Source: Diabrotica undecimpunctata (taxonomy: Eukaryota > Arthropoda > Insecta > Coleoptera > Chrysomelidae). From it: DNA of 64,000 bases. Location of the stretch: positions 72,248,160 to 72,312,159 of the forward strand of contig NC_092810.1 in the NCBI RefSeq assembly GCF_040954645.1. The letters run 5' to 3'. This document shows, piece after piece, positions 24,519-38,733 of this stretch; within the stretch, counting starts at the first letter, position 1, and every line of letters begins with the position of its first letter. The position numbers and the translations under genes are program-made. The notes below the pieces were generated by a model. That model was not told where the DNA came from. It ran no database searches and saw nothing but the letters and a program-made list of their open reading frames with translations.

Positions 24519-25763
24519 AACCTAGCCAATGTAAATTTAAAATAAACTATCTTTAAATTGATATTCTTATAAAACTAATTAAATTCTATAGACAATGTAA
24601 AATTTAAACAAACTATCTTCAAAATTGAAACTGTTATGACACTAACTAAATTATATTAACAAAATTTTGTACCTTTCTTTCACTGAATGCCTAAATGAAC
24701 TGTTTTCCACTATATAGATTCTAATCACCACTGAATGTCTTCGTACTTCGGTTATCCTTGTTTTTGTGAAATTACTTTTTCCAATTATCAGCTTCTACCA
24801 ATTTAAGATATATTTTTCTTCACCAGCATTTATAAACCACCAAGCAAACCAGCAAACAGCATTTATATTTATTCTTCTTTTCAATATACCAATATCCAAT
24901 TATTATAAGTTGATTTATACTAATCTCCAATCATAATATAATTTTAATTCCTTCCAATATCCATCCAATATTCTTCTAATATACTTTTATAATCTTCAAT
25001 AATTATTTGTGTATAATTATAAATGTGCATTAAAATATATGCATAATTTTTAATCTTCATTTAACTCACTATATTAAACAATTGGACTATTTGTAACTGA
25101 TTGACTGACTCCAACTAACTTTCATATTTCTTACTAAACTTTCTGACTGACTGACTTACTAAAACTGTCCTCTTGAATCCAAATCACGGGTATTTATATC
25201 TTTTCAATCTTCCAGAACCATCTGGTAAGAAATCATGTTCGATTTAGTTCTATTTCTTCTATATGGATGTTCTCGAAAAAAGTATTTGTTCGATCCACCG
25301 ACATAATCATTATTCCAGAATGTTCCAACATAAACAAAGGTCAAATTCTGCATTCTGGAGAATTCGTTAATGTTCTATTGATAATTTTGTTGACATTTAG
25401 GCTTTTCAGATCAGAATATACACTTAAATCATTAAATATATATAAATTAAACATTTTAAACTAACATTATTATTATAACCCCACTTTATATTCGTAATTT
25501 ATGAATTCCTGTCTGTCAATTTAAAGAGTATTTTTGGTTGCCTAGTCACATGGCTCACTTAAATATATCTACAAAATCATAATTACTAAAATACAACTTT
25601 TTACAATTATTATATGCTAATTTCTTAAAAATGCCCTCACATAAATATATTTTTATAAAATTTTCTAGTATATAACTTATTAAAATAACCAACTACTTTT
25701 AATATCTAATATATAACTTGTAAATTATTTTTAATCACTATTTTTCTTTCTCTTATATCATAT

Positions 25764-25765
<2 letters not shown>
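24310..25765 (-). repeat. Solo LTR of the gypsy element B family
   Basis: This 1.46-kb block is homologous along its whole length to 51003-52479, the LTR of gypsy element B, with only small indels and a different internal (TA)n length (24447-24516). Its ends are TG..CA in either reading. It is flanked on both sides by (TA)n, so it is a solo LTR inserted into a TA array. Orientation is given to match element B on the minus strand. Confidence 0.85.

Positions 25766-25825
<60 letters not shown>
25766..25825. repeat. (TA)n microsatellite at right edge of solo LTR
   Basis: TA array starting exactly after the LTR end ..ATATCA. Presumably one array with 24251-24309 before the LTR inserted. Confidence 0.95.
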
Positions 25826-25829
<4 letters not shown>

Positions 25830-25854
25830 TTTGAAATTTCCGCGGGAGCTATAT

Positions 25855-27919
<2,065 letters not shown>

Positions 27920-28111
27920 TTATTCTATTATTAAATGTATTTCGTTGACATTAATTCCACATTGACTTTGGCTTATGCTATGCTTCCCCAAATATAGATT
28001 CCAAATATATGCAATAGGAGTGGAGTAAAGGACACAGCCCCATCTCACTCCTTGTCTAATCCATATAACTACCGATGATATTGGTTCTATTTGGACTGTT
28101 ATATAATCCAT
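27920..28111 (-). pseudogene. LINE reverse transcriptase remnant
   Basis: The minus-strand frame contains IRQGVRWGCVLYSTPIAYIW and GINVNEIHLI, a degraded version of the RQGCVLSP..LFN..L block of insect LINE reverse transcriptases. Very short and decayed. Confidence 0.55.
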
Positions 28112-28495
28112 ATAACAACAGCCAAATCAATGGCGATTGATTTTAGAATTTCAACCATGGTGTGTCTGTGTGTGGTACGTATGTGTGCGTGTGTGTGTGC
28201 GCGTTTGTATATGTGTGTAACGTATATAATAATACGTAATTTTTAATTTTTTTTAATATTTTTCTATTTATTGGGTTTTTGGGTGGTTGTGGGAGATAAT
28301 TTTATTTTGTATGATATATTATAGTTCGTATATTTCTATTTAATGAAATAGACTATGCACTAACGTTAGAATACATTAATTTAATCTTTTATCATTAAAA
28401 TTTCCATTATATCTTGTTATTAAATTAGTAAGAGTCACTGAAATTCTATTTTCTTAAGAAACAAGTTTAAAACAATGTCCGAACATCAAACTTAC

Positions 28496-28807
28496 CCAAA
28501 CAAGCGCTAACTATATTAGTACCATCGGTAGCGATGCATTCAATTTCTTGGCTATGACCTTCTAATCCAATCGGCATAGCTTCCAGTAACACTTGATTTT
28601 CTTGTTGTTCTTCAACTTTTTCATTAAACCAAGAAGCTCTCCATTCTGCGTAATTTCTCGAGCATATACATCGATACAGGACAAAAACACCATATGCCAA
28701 AACTACAACGCTGATTAAACAGAGGATTGTTGTTAAAAATATTTCCATAGGGGATGTAGGGTAAAATGGTTGATCTGATTGAGGAATCGAATGTCCTGCT
28801 GTTTCAT
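28496..28807 (-). CDS. SCAP: SCAP exon: last transmembrane helix and start of WD40 domain
   Basis: 312 nt between acceptor CTTTTCAG and donor GTAAGT. The first two bases complete an Asp codon and one base is left at the end. It encodes the end of luminal loop 7 (SDQPFYPTSP), a hydrophobic helix (IFLTTILCLISVVVLAYGVF), then YRCICSRNYAEWR as in human LYRVLCPRNYGQL. Next is an acidic linker, and then GHSQEIECIATDG, the start of the first WD40 repeat (human GHLMDIECLASDG). Confidence 0.95.
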
Positions 28808-29118
28808 CTGAAAAGAAAATGTTCTGTATTTGGATTTTAATAGAATATTAGAACATAAGTTAAAAAAATAGGTTCGCGGTTCTGTAATTATCTACAATTA
28901 AAAATATTTTTTATTTTCTATTTCCAACTCGGAAATTTTTCTGAAAATACACCTAGCAGAAAAAATATTGATAGCATTTCATTGGCTTTTAAAAGAACAC
29001 CGTATTCAATCATGTCAGTAAAATTTTCTAGTTAAGAATTTTATTATAAGTCAGGAATGGAAGAAAAAAACTAATGTTGCTGATAAAAACATTAATACAC
29101 CCTGTACATGAAAATACT

Positions 29119-29274
29119 AAACTATTAATGTTGTTCTATGCAGATGACATTGTTATCCTCGCAGACTCAGAAATAGATGCCATAAATAAACTCATTATTA
29201 GCAATAAAGAAAATTTTCAAGATCGTGATAAAAAAATCATTTTAGATGAAAATGAATCACAAAGTGTATGTTAA
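29119..29274 (+). pseudogene. LINE reverse transcriptase YADD fragment
   Basis: Reads LLMLFYADDIVILADSEIDA, the active-site block of a non-LTR reverse transcriptase, for about 50 codons. It lies upstream of another LINE fragment whose motifs come earlier in the protein, so the two are separate insertions. Confidence 0.7.
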
Positions 29275-29479
29275 ACTCATGCTACCGAACTGTTCCAAGT
29301 ACAGAACTCTCTGGTCAATCTAGTGGACCAAGCATGTTGGAATTCGTTCAAGAAGTTCAACAAATTTAGAGTTGTTGAAAAACAATAAAAGTCATTGGTC
29401 CAATGTCTACTGAGACCTAGATCTAGTCACCTACGCAGAAGTAGTGAAGAATGCAGATACAAAATATTAAACATAATTA

Positions 29480-30245
29480 TTTAATAAAATATAATACAGT
29501 GGTCAAATATCAGATGACTGGATAAAATCGATGTTATCACAATTCCAAAGACAACATATCCAAAAAAGTACAAATATTTCACATTAGCTTAATAAAACAC
29601 TTCTGAAAGCATTTCTTTGCATAATTCACGCCAATATAACTAAGACGGTATGGGGCGATGTGTGGGGCAATTCGGTCTTATTAAAGGTTTACAGACTACA
29701 GAACGTCAGTTCTCATTAAAACTTTTGATTCGAAAGGGCTACATGATGTTTTTATATGTTTTATTGACTACCGGTGTGTCTTCGATAATGTTAACATAAC
29801 CTGCTGATACAGAGATTGCGAGAGATCGGTATAGATAGAAAGAACAATCAACTAATCTCAAATCTATACTGGAATGAGACGGCAGATGTGAAAATAAATA
29901 ATCAATTAAAGAATCAGTTAAAGCGTAATTTGTACGGGAATTTCGATAAAACTATTCTAACAATAATTATTAATAAATAAATGCTCTCCAATCACATACA
30001 AAATTAATATTTTTAAATATCCCTATTTCTCTAGCTATACTCAGAAATAAGAACAAGGACAGAAATGATTTCCTTAAGATAAAGACTTCGTTAAGCGATA
30101 GCAGCCTAAGAATAACAATTAGATTCAGATTTGTCAAATGCTACGTGAACTACCTATGTCTTGCTATGGAGTATGAATAGAGGCTTCGACCATGAAAGAC
30201 GTGTGCTTAGAATATACCGTGTGTACCACGTCACAAATGACGAAG

Positions 30246-30327
<82 letters not shown>

Positions 30328-30850
30328 CGGTATTTTAGGCGCCTCGCCCTTCCGGTAGGGATCTATGGAGGAGTATCACTGAGCCGCAAGCCCTTATCTC
30401 TTGCCGTACTGCTCCACCATAGGCCGATCAGACACCAGCATATTCTAGTCTAAGCAGCAGATTCATTTAGAATTTTAAACTGCTGCGTTAGACTGTTTGT
30501 TTTCTGTACACCGAGCTAGGAATCGAACCACTGAACCACTCGCAGTGAAGCGAGTGAGAGCCGGCCGCCCAGCCCGCTTGGCTATCTGACCGACATGACG
30601 AAAACGTAAAACTGTTAACTTTAATCAAGATGAGAAACATCGCATATCTAGGGCATATCCCTTGATATGCCCTTGATATATGAGCTTCTAAAACTAATCA
30701 TAGAAGGAAAAATAAATATATACACAAAAAAGTATATATCTGGCCGTAGGCACTACCGGACGGAAAAACATCTATGATTGGACAGAATTCGATTCACATA
30801 CATACAGTTCGCCAAAATTGTTTCCTCGACTGATAGAGAGGGCACTTGAA
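29480..30850 (+). pseudogene. Decayed LINE (RT to C-terminal tail), interrupted by a SINE
   Basis: Frames recognisable in order: DVITIPKTTYPKKYKY (near 29529), VFICFIDYRCVFDNVNIT (near 29749), a piece near 29830-29940 resembling NLYWNETADVKINNQL, and a post-RT segment HERRVLRIYRVYHVTNDED (30190-30246). After the SINE it continues VKLLTLIKMRNIAYLGHI (30610-30660) and a C-terminal tail near 30690-30800. The protein reading resumes precisely across the SINE, using the duplicated target bases. Many stops. Confidence 0.7.
30245..30594 (-). mobile_element. tRNA-derived SINE with (TA)n tail
   Basis: On the minus strand the head contains a pol III A box TAGCCAAGCGGG (30584-30573) and a perfect B box GGTTCGATTCC (30529-30519), spaced as in a tRNA with a variable arm. 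A roughly 190-bp body follows and then a (TA)n tail (30247-30325). The 8-bp ATGACGAA is present at both edges (30237-30244 and 30595-30602) and is the likely target duplication. It splits a LINE ORF cleanly, so it is younger than that LINE. Confidence 0.8.
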
Positions 30851-30859
30851 GAAGAAGAA

Positions 30860-31940
30860 TCTCAGGTAGGATAAGAGAAACTTTTTGTTTTTTCTAAAAT
30901 TATATATATTTTCTATAGTGGTTCTACACTTCATTCATTTATTAATTTTGTTACTCAGTACCAGTTATTCTTTGGAATCACTAAACAATTTACAAAAATA
31001 TTTTTAAAACCCTAGTAGGAGAGGTTGTTCGTCTAAGCAAGCGAGTGCTAAAAGGATGTGGTTTAAGGTCATTCATGATTTGGATGTGGACTGTTTCTGC
31101 TCCCACACGCGATTCAAAGCTCGAATAAGTTTTATTTTAGAACCAAAACAACAACTACGATAATACCCCTAGTCTCGAAAAATGTATGGCACAAATGAAT
31201 TTAAAGTACAGTAATTAAACCTAGTTACTTATAAAGAGTTAAAACAGGAGATTAATAATAGAAGATAGTATAAAAATAAAACGCAACAAATAAAAATAAA
31301 AGCACTGTAAAATAGCAATTAATTTTAATCGAAACTTAAAAAAATGAGATAAATTTTGTTCTCTTTCTTACCACAAAACATCTGTGCGAACACAAAAGAA
31401 CTAAAATTTATTCCTAATAATAAAATATAAAATCAGCAACTAATTTTTAGTTTTACCTATTAAACTCTAAATTGAGCTAATTGATTGAATGCCGTCAAAA
31501 TAACGTATTTTTATGCTGTATCCAAAATATTGATATTTACCGTAAAGATTAGTTTTGGACTTATTTCAAATATGATTGCGTCAATATTTTAATCTAATTA
31601 GTTTTTATTATAAAATATAGCCGAATATATATTAATAGTAATAAACTTGTTTGTATTTTAGGGATACTTTTAATCAGCTTGACGTACAACATTTTTAAAT
31701 TATATTAAATTGAACAAGAGTACCGCATCAATAATATTTTTTAAATTTTCGTAAATATTGATAATTTTTAATTAATGAAACTAGAACAGGTATTAAGACC
31801 AAATATTTAACATATTTAAAAAAAAGATTATACTCGCCAAGGAGGATAATAAAAATTGTTGACGACACGCAAGAAATCAACTTGTAAAGAAATTTTATTG
31901 CAAAGATAGGAACATGATGAACCAGGTAGGATGGACTACA
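30860..31940. other. AT-rich intronic sequence, nothing recognised
   Basis: No coding or repeat structure that I could support. Confidence 0.5.
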
Positions 31941-31944
31941 CAAT

Positions 31945-33785
31945 AACCAAAGGGTTTCCGACCAATTAGCCTAACATCCTTTCTGTTGAAAACGATGGAA
32001 AGGCTATGCGAGCGGTACATAAGGGATGAAGTTCTGGTCCATTCACCCAAATCAACATGCATATACTTCGGGAAGATCTACCGATTCTGCACTGCATCAT
32101 GTAGTGGGAAAATTTAAAAGATCGCTGGATAATAAGAATCCACCCTAGGTATATTCATAGACATTGAGGGAGCGTTTGATAAAAGTACATTCCTAACTAT
32201 CACCCAACAGCTCAACGTCAGGAATGTTCCCCTGGCCATAAGCGAATGGATATTCAGTATGCTCTCGAATAGAGCAATAAGCATAAATGTAGAAGACGTT
32301 TCTGTTAGAGGCATGGTTACGAGGGGCTGTCCACAGGGAGGGGTGCTATCACCACTACTCTGGAACATAGTTCTAGATACCCTGGTTGACCAACTCAGCA
32401 GCAACGGTTTCTACACAATAGCCTATGCAGACGATATTGCTGTCCTGCAAAGCGGTAAGTTTGAGAACACACTATGTGAGAGATCGCAAGTTGCTCTCCG
32501 ACTAATAGAAACATGGTGCAAGGAACACTCATTATGTATAAATTCTAAGAAAACAGAGATGGTCCTCTTTACCAGGAAAAGAAGAATCACGGGCTTAATA
32601 CCCCCAAGGATTCTAAACTACAGTCTAAATTTTTCTGACGAGGTGAAGTACCTTGGTATTACCCTTGACAGGAAGTTAACATGGAACTCACACTTAGATG
32701 GTAGAGCTAAAAGAGCATATATTGCCTATGAGCAGTGTCGACGAAGGGTCGGCCACACCTGGAGCCTCGCCCAGGGTGATCGCCTGGGTCTACACCGCTG
32801 TCATTAGGCCAATGCTAACTTACGGAGATATTGCTTGGGTACCAAAAGTGCTACAGGTAACAGCGATTAACAAACTAAACCATATTTAGCGGATGGCTTG
32901 CATAAATATAACAGTTGCCATGAAAACAACCAACTGCTGCAATGGAGTTGATCATTGGCATCGCGCCTCTAGATATATATGTCAAAGAAGTGGCGCTAGT
33001 GACAATGATGCGACTGCGCTCAGCTGGTGCAAACCTTGATGTAGGAATGGGACAATTGAGAACTCGTTTTTGGCGGGGAGAGCTGGATGCGTTACCACTG
33101 CTACAGGCAGGATGCGACTCAATTGAACCAAAGTTTGTCTTTAACAAACCCTACAAAATTGAAACAAGACAGTATATGGAGACAAACGTGGCAAATGCCT
33201 ATTGCATATACACCGATGGCTCCAAAATGAAAGAAGGCTCAGGATGCGGGATATACTCCAGATCACTGAACCTAAGAATAAAGTGGGGTATGGGCAAAAA
33301 TGCCAGCGTAGTTCAGACAGAACTAACTGGTATCTCCATAGCCGCAAAAGAGATAACCCAAAAAGGTATAGCAGGGAAAACTATAATGATCTGCACAGAT
33401 AGCAGACAAGCGCTACTAACCTTGAATAGACCACGTGTCACATCAGGTTTAGTAATGGAGTGTCACGTGTCACTAACTCAAGCTTCGGATGGTAATACCA
33501 TCATCCTGAGGTGGGTTAAAGGACACAATATTAATAAAGGCAACCGCATCGCTGACCAATTATCTAGGAAGGCGGCAGGCCTAAGACTCATAGGACCTGG
33601 GGATCTTTTTGGTTGGTCAACTACAACAATCGCGGAAATTGTCAAATGTCACTCCCATACGCAAACCGTAAAAAGATGGGAAGAAGGGAAAGGATGTAAA
33701 CTTGCCAGGGTAACACTAAGTAACCTTGAAGAGTCAACATCAAAGAAGTACTTGGGAATGACCAGGAAAAATCTACGTTTGGCAG
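31945..33785 (+). pseudogene. Loa/R1-group LINE fragment: RT and RNase H
   Basis: Starts within reverse transcriptase (GFRPISLTSFLLKTMERLCE at about 31952; QHAYTSGRSTDSALHH; IDIEGAFD). It is then open from 32259 with GCPQGGVLSPLLWN, AYADDIAVLQSG and the thumb region. After a frame change comes an RNase H domain (YTDGSKMKEGSGCGIY near 33208, a CTDSRQAL block near 33393, WVKGHNINKGN near 33510). The combination of RT plus C-terminal RNase H and the QHAY/IDIEGAFD signature suggests the Loa/R1 group. The 5' part with the endonuclease is missing. Confidence 0.75.
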
Positions 33786-34540
33786 TTGGTTCTTTCTTCG
33801 AAAAGGGTGACAAAATAGATTTCAATAACTACAGAGGAATATCTTTTTTAGCAGTAACATACAAAATTCTCTTTGAATGTCTCCGAAAAAGAATACAAGA
33901 ATAAATAGAACCAAAATTGGCCGAATACCTAGCCGCATTCAGCCGGAACAAATCGGATGCACAACAAATTTTGAACTTAAAAACAATAATTAAAATAAGA
34001 GGATTAAGATGCAAACGTATAATATGCACATTCGTCGATTTTAAAAAGGCTTATAATTCGATAGACCGAAAATCACTCCTGTGTAAACAAGAAGAAAAAG
34101 GACTGGATCACAAAACAGGAAGACCCATTGAGCAAACACTAACAAACACAAAAGCTAAGGTGAACTTTATGGCAGAACTCTCAGAACCGTTCGGCATAAA
34201 TACGGGATTTAGACAATGAGATGACGTGCAAACACTGCTGTTTAATATTGTGTTGGGCAAGTTATGGAAGAGTTGGAAAATAAACAACGTGAAGAAAATC
34301 ACTGGGAACCAATTACAATCGTAACCACTAAACTAACCTTCACATACTTTACCCCGCGTTTGATAATTTAGCAATAATAACAGAAGACGGACACACAGCA
34401 ATCATAAAGATTGAGACACTAAAAGAATTCGCGGAAAAAGTGGGCCTACGAATATCCTTATAAAAAATTGAATCTATTGGCAATAGGATCGATACCAATA
34501 AATTAAAAACAAACTATTGAGAAATTAACAGAGTGCCTTT
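33786..34540 (+). pseudogene. RTE-like LINE fragment fused to the previous LINE
   Basis: Immediately after the RNase H sequence the frame switches, without a stop, into the start of a different reverse transcriptase: FNNYRGISFLAVTYKIL, then FVDFKKAYNSIDRKSLL (34034) and SEPFGINTGFRQ (34187). The resulting chimeric ORF (32942-33904) is an accident of insertion rather than a gene. Later parts are broken. Confidence 0.75.
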
Positions 34541-35159
34541 GTTTGGAAAAGTATTTAGTATTTAGTTACATATTTGACATTAAATATTTTTATTACTGTA
34601 TTATAATATGATCTTGTTTAATTATATATTTTAATTACTTATTTACTCTAATAGATTACAGTATATTATTTTCTTCTATTCAGTAAACTCTCATTGTCAA
34701 ACTGGCTAACACATGGTAAACTGTTTTTATTTTCAAAAAAATTCACTTGTTATGACTAAAAAATGTCTGCGGAATTGTATACGCAAAGGCTGGGTGACCG
34801 TTTTAAAACTCTCAATTTATGAGGGTTCGCTTCCTGTGGCCACCACTTTTTTAGGTGCGGATTTTTATCCTTTAAAATGATAACAAAGATCAGATCGAAA
34901 CGAGACATGGTACTATAAACATCTCCAGTTTATCAGAGACGCGAAAAGCGCGCCGGCGTCGGTTTTCTACACACCAAGGGGCTCAGCCACTATTTGACTT
35001 CACTAGCTGCAATTAATATACCAAATTCAAATGGTAAGTGCTATTTCTTTGTGCAGATAACATTAATGAGTTACGCCAGGTATTTTCGTGATATTTAAAT
35101 TAATTGCAAATTTATTCACAATAAAAATATTGCATTTTTTTGTTATTGTTCTAATCATT
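34541..35159. other. Unrecognised intronic sequence
   Basis: Contains a slightly GC-richer patch around 34800-35000 but no coding signal. Confidence 0.4.
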
Positions 35160-35640
35160 TAACCAGCAACCTCAGCTTACACAAAACAGCCGTATTTTAA
35201 ATGTCTTAGGGGAATTTATTGAACCTACAGGGAAAGAAGAAAAATTACAAAATTACCGACTGCAAAAGGCCAAAAAAGCACTAGAAATGACACAAAACAT
35301 ACATAATAAGAAAAAATATCAAAGAACACTAAAATCCGTAACTATAATATCATTATCAAACCGTCCTTCTTATATGCAAGCGAGAAACTAATCCTCAACA
35401 AAAATACGAACTGGAAGACATAAAAAAGAAGAAAGAAAAATAATCACAAAAATCAACGGTACTACACAAACAGAAGATGGATATAGTTTAAAATCAAACA
35501 AATCAGTTGAAAAAATCTCGAACATAATTGACATCAGGAAAAGACGTATGAAATTTTTTGGAATTCTAAAAAAACATCCAAGATCTGGTTACCCATATTA
35601 AAAGAGGAAGTTATTAAAAGGAAAATACCAGTATTAGTAA
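35160..35640 (+). pseudogene. LINE ORF2 C-terminal fragment
   Basis: Broken frames read like the post-RT tail of insect LINEs: a KKERKIITKINGTTQTEDGY-like stretch near 35428-35480, then KSVEKISNIIDIRKRRMKFF near 35500-35560 and GILKKHPRSG. It may belong to the same insertion as 33786-34540. It is followed directly by the dispersed repeat at 35640-36270. Confidence 0.65.
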
Positions 35641-36270
35641 GTCGGTAACATATAGAGGATGCATCATATATGTTTTTTAAATAACAAACATATAAAATCA
35701 GAATTTGGTGTTTATTGAAAGTAAACTAAGATGCACGACCAAATACTTACCATGTCGGGATAGTATTATGAGGTTTTTTCCTGGTTTTTCCCTCATAATT
35801 TACTATGGAATCACTAACAGGAGATTTTTACTGTCATCATGGCAAGTGTTTGTCTTTTTAAAGACGAATTACATGCTATGATTTTTCTGACGGATATTCT
35901 CAAGTTAAAGTTGATTTCATGTAATTGAATGAACTATCTTAAGTAAAGTCGTCCCAGGAACGCAACTCAACAGTATTGGCAAAATCATTTTAAAGTCGTC
36001 TACTTTAAAATGTATAATGTATGTCTGAATTGTCAATATAAATGAGTCATATAACATTAAATTATTAGAAGAAATTTTTTACTAACTAACAAAAAAACAA
36101 AATTTGTTTAATTTACTAATGTTTGTATTTTGAGAACGATTTCCGAAGTGGAAATTGAAACGTCAATAAACGTACTTTAACCTTTAATTGTGGCTTATTC
36201 CCATTTAAATAGTAATTAATTTAACATGCCACAAGAAAATAGCTTCAGAACAATATTAAGAAATAGGCTA
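35640..36270 (+). repeat. Dispersed repeat family R, copy 1
   Basis: Shares two blocks with 49200-49590: GTAAGTCGGTAACATATAGA and the following 100 bp, and TGTCTGAATTGTCA to the 3' end. It carries about 240 bp extra in the middle. The 3' core is a small hairpin GATTTCC-GAAGT-GGAAATT followed by GAAACGTCAATAAACG (near 36140-36175). It ends near ACATGCCACAAGAAAATAG. Related cores lie at 41395-41530, 45715-45890 and 49440-49590. No coding potential. Confidence 0.7.
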
Positions 36271-36514
36271 ACAACAACGACCACCTTGGTTAATCGAAAT
36301 TCAAAAAGGCCTCAAATCGCAAATATAAACGAAATATACATAGACAGATAAAAACACCTTTACAGACAAAGTAGATAAAGGGGACTGTTTGGAAAAGTAT
36401 TTCATAAATATTTTTAATAATTTTATATAATCTTATTTAAAAGTTAATTTCATATCTTTGAATTCCCACGTTAAAATTGACTATATTAATATTTTTTATA
36501 AAGTCTGAGAACCA

Positions 36515-38024
36515 TCATCATCATCATTTTGGCTTTACAACCCTGTGTGGGTCCTAGCCTCCCCAAGAATTTTTCTCCAGTCGTCCCTATCCATCGCCTT
36601 CCTCCGCCAAGCACGTATTTCCATATTTCTTATGTCTTCATCGATGTTATCTAGGAATCTTGTTCTGGGTCTTCCTCTTCTTCTTTGACCAATAGGTCTA
36701 TCAAGGAGCGTTTTTCTAGCTGGGTCGGTTTGCTCCATCCGCATTACATGGCCTACCCACCTCAGACGTCCTATCTTTATGTGTTTTACGATATCTGGTT
36801 CCTGGTATATCCTATAGAGTTCGAAGTTGTATCGTCTTCTCCAGACACCATTTTCATTTACCGCTCCATAGATGCGCCTTAGTATTTTTCTTTCGAAACA
36901 TCCTAACATGTTTTCATTGCTTTTTGTTAAAGTCCAGGTTTCTGAACCATATGTTAGGACTGGGCGTATTATTGTTTTGTAGAGTTTTACTTTTGTATTT
37001 CTTGAGATAACTGTAGATTTAAAAAGGAGATTAAGCCCAAAATAACATCTATTAGCCGTGCAAATTCTGCGGTTTATCTCTGCGGTAGTGTCATTTTCAG
37101 TATTGACGAGCGTTCCCAGGTATACAAATTCGTTAACTGCTTCGATGACGTCATTTTCTATAACAAGTGGCCGTAGTGTTTGTGGTTGCGTACCTATTTT
37201 CATGTATTTTGTTTTATTGGTGTTTATTATTAAACCCATTTTTGTAGCCGCTTCCTTTAATGCTACGTACGCCTCTCGTGCTGCGTTTTCCGTTCTCCCA
37301 ACAATATTGATATCATCAGCATATGCTAAGATTTGCACAGATTTGTTATATATTGAACCGGTAGTTGTGATTTGTGACGTACGTATTACTTTTTCCAGAG
37401 CTAGATTAAATAGTATACAGGAGAGTGGGTCTCCCTGACGTAGCCCGTTATTTGTTTTAAAAGGTTCAGAGAGTTCCCCCTGGATTCGTACTTTGCATTC
37501 AACTTTTTCAAGGGTTAGTTTGGTTAAACTTACCAACTGATTTGGTACTCCTAGGTCTATCATTGCTCTAAACAATTCTCTTCTATTTACAGAGTCGTAG
37601 GCTGCCTTGTAGTCTATAAATATGTGGTGCGTGTCTACACCGTATTCCAGTGTTTTCTCTAGAATTTGTCTTAGGGTTGAAATCTGATGAATTGTTGATT
37701 TACCACCTCTGAAACCAGCCTGGTATTGTCCTATTATTCGCTCTGCATATGGTTCCATACGATGGCATAGTATATTGGAGAATATTTTATATGCTGCATT
37801 TAGGAGCGTAATTCCTCGATGGTTAGAGCATTCAAAGATATCTCCCTTTTTGTGTATGGTGCAAAGTATTCCAATATTCCAATCATTGGGAAGGGACTTC
37901 TGTATCCATATTTCTTTTATAAGCTGCTGTAGCGCTATTATGATATCGTGGCCACCTTCTTTATATAATTCCGCTGAGAGATTATCTATTCCGGGTGATT
38001 TGTTTCTGGCTAGTTTGTCTAGTC
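36515..38024 (-). mobile_element. 5'-truncated LINE with 14-bp target duplication
   Basis: A minus-strand reverse transcriptase frame, open for 407 codons (37758-36535) and extendable upstream to about 38024 through LDKLARNKSPGIDNLSAELY. Motifs: QYQAGFRGGKST, FIDYKAAYDSVNR, GLRQGDPLSCILFN and LAYADDINIVG. The C-terminal tail is rich in Arg (RPIGQRRRGRPRTRFLDN). The endonuclease domain is missing. The 3' end has an (ATG)n tail (36515-36529 in reverse). The exact 14-mer AAGTCTGAGAACCA occurs at 36501-36514 and 38025-38038. This fairly recent copy sits antisense-free within SCAP intron sequence, in the same orientation as SCAP. Confidence 0.9.
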
Positions 38025-38038
38025 AAGTCTGAGAACCA

Positions 38039-38733
38039 CTTGTCTAAAATTACCCACACGTCTGTGGAAACATCCGTAATTACCCCAAAATGAAAGATAG
38101 GGGCTTTTAGGAGATCAACTTCTTGAGACTTTATCTAATTTATTGCATTTCTCAAGAAGGGGATGCATACGCAATTTTGTACAAAAGCTTGAGATAACAG
38201 CATTCTAAATTACATATAATCTAATTTAGTACGGTGCACTCGACGTTCGAAATATTCCCAGACAATCGCTCCGCACCACCTCTAGGTATAAGAGGGGTTT
38301 GTTCCTACTAAGGAAGAAGGCAGAACTTTACAAGATTTTGTGGCGAGCATACCCACACTTGAGTACACGTCGAATTCATTTCTTCCTGCCGCGACGTCGA
38401 AGATCATTTCCTTACAGCAACGCTTTAATGTACACCTTTAATTAATTAACTAGCTAATTCTAACTAAAATTGTCAAGAGAACGAAAACATCGCTTTGCAG
38501 ACCGTATTCGTAATTACTGGATAAATCAAAACAACACTAAAAAGAACTGATTTACCCTTAAAGTGAGAATTCGCCAATAATAATAAAAGCATAGTAAAAC
38601 ACTTAATTAAAAAAAAAATCGTTTCACTGAAAGGATTGTGACCAGTTTATCAGATTTTAATGCATATCCATACTCATGGAAATTGTGCATCAGAAAATTA
38701 TAAAAACTATTTTGTATGTATAAAAAAACTTAC
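38039..38733. other. SCAP intron sequence, unrecognised
   Basis: Contains a more GC-rich block (about 38230-38410), possibly an old LTR piece (TATAAGAGGGGTTTG), but no second copy or coding capacity is visible. Confidence 0.35.

Noticed and set aside
30481..30600. A functional tRNA gene on the minus strand
   Set aside because: A and B boxes are good, but the cloverleaf arms do not pair convincingly and it is joined to a body and TA tail inside a LINE, so a SINE fits better.
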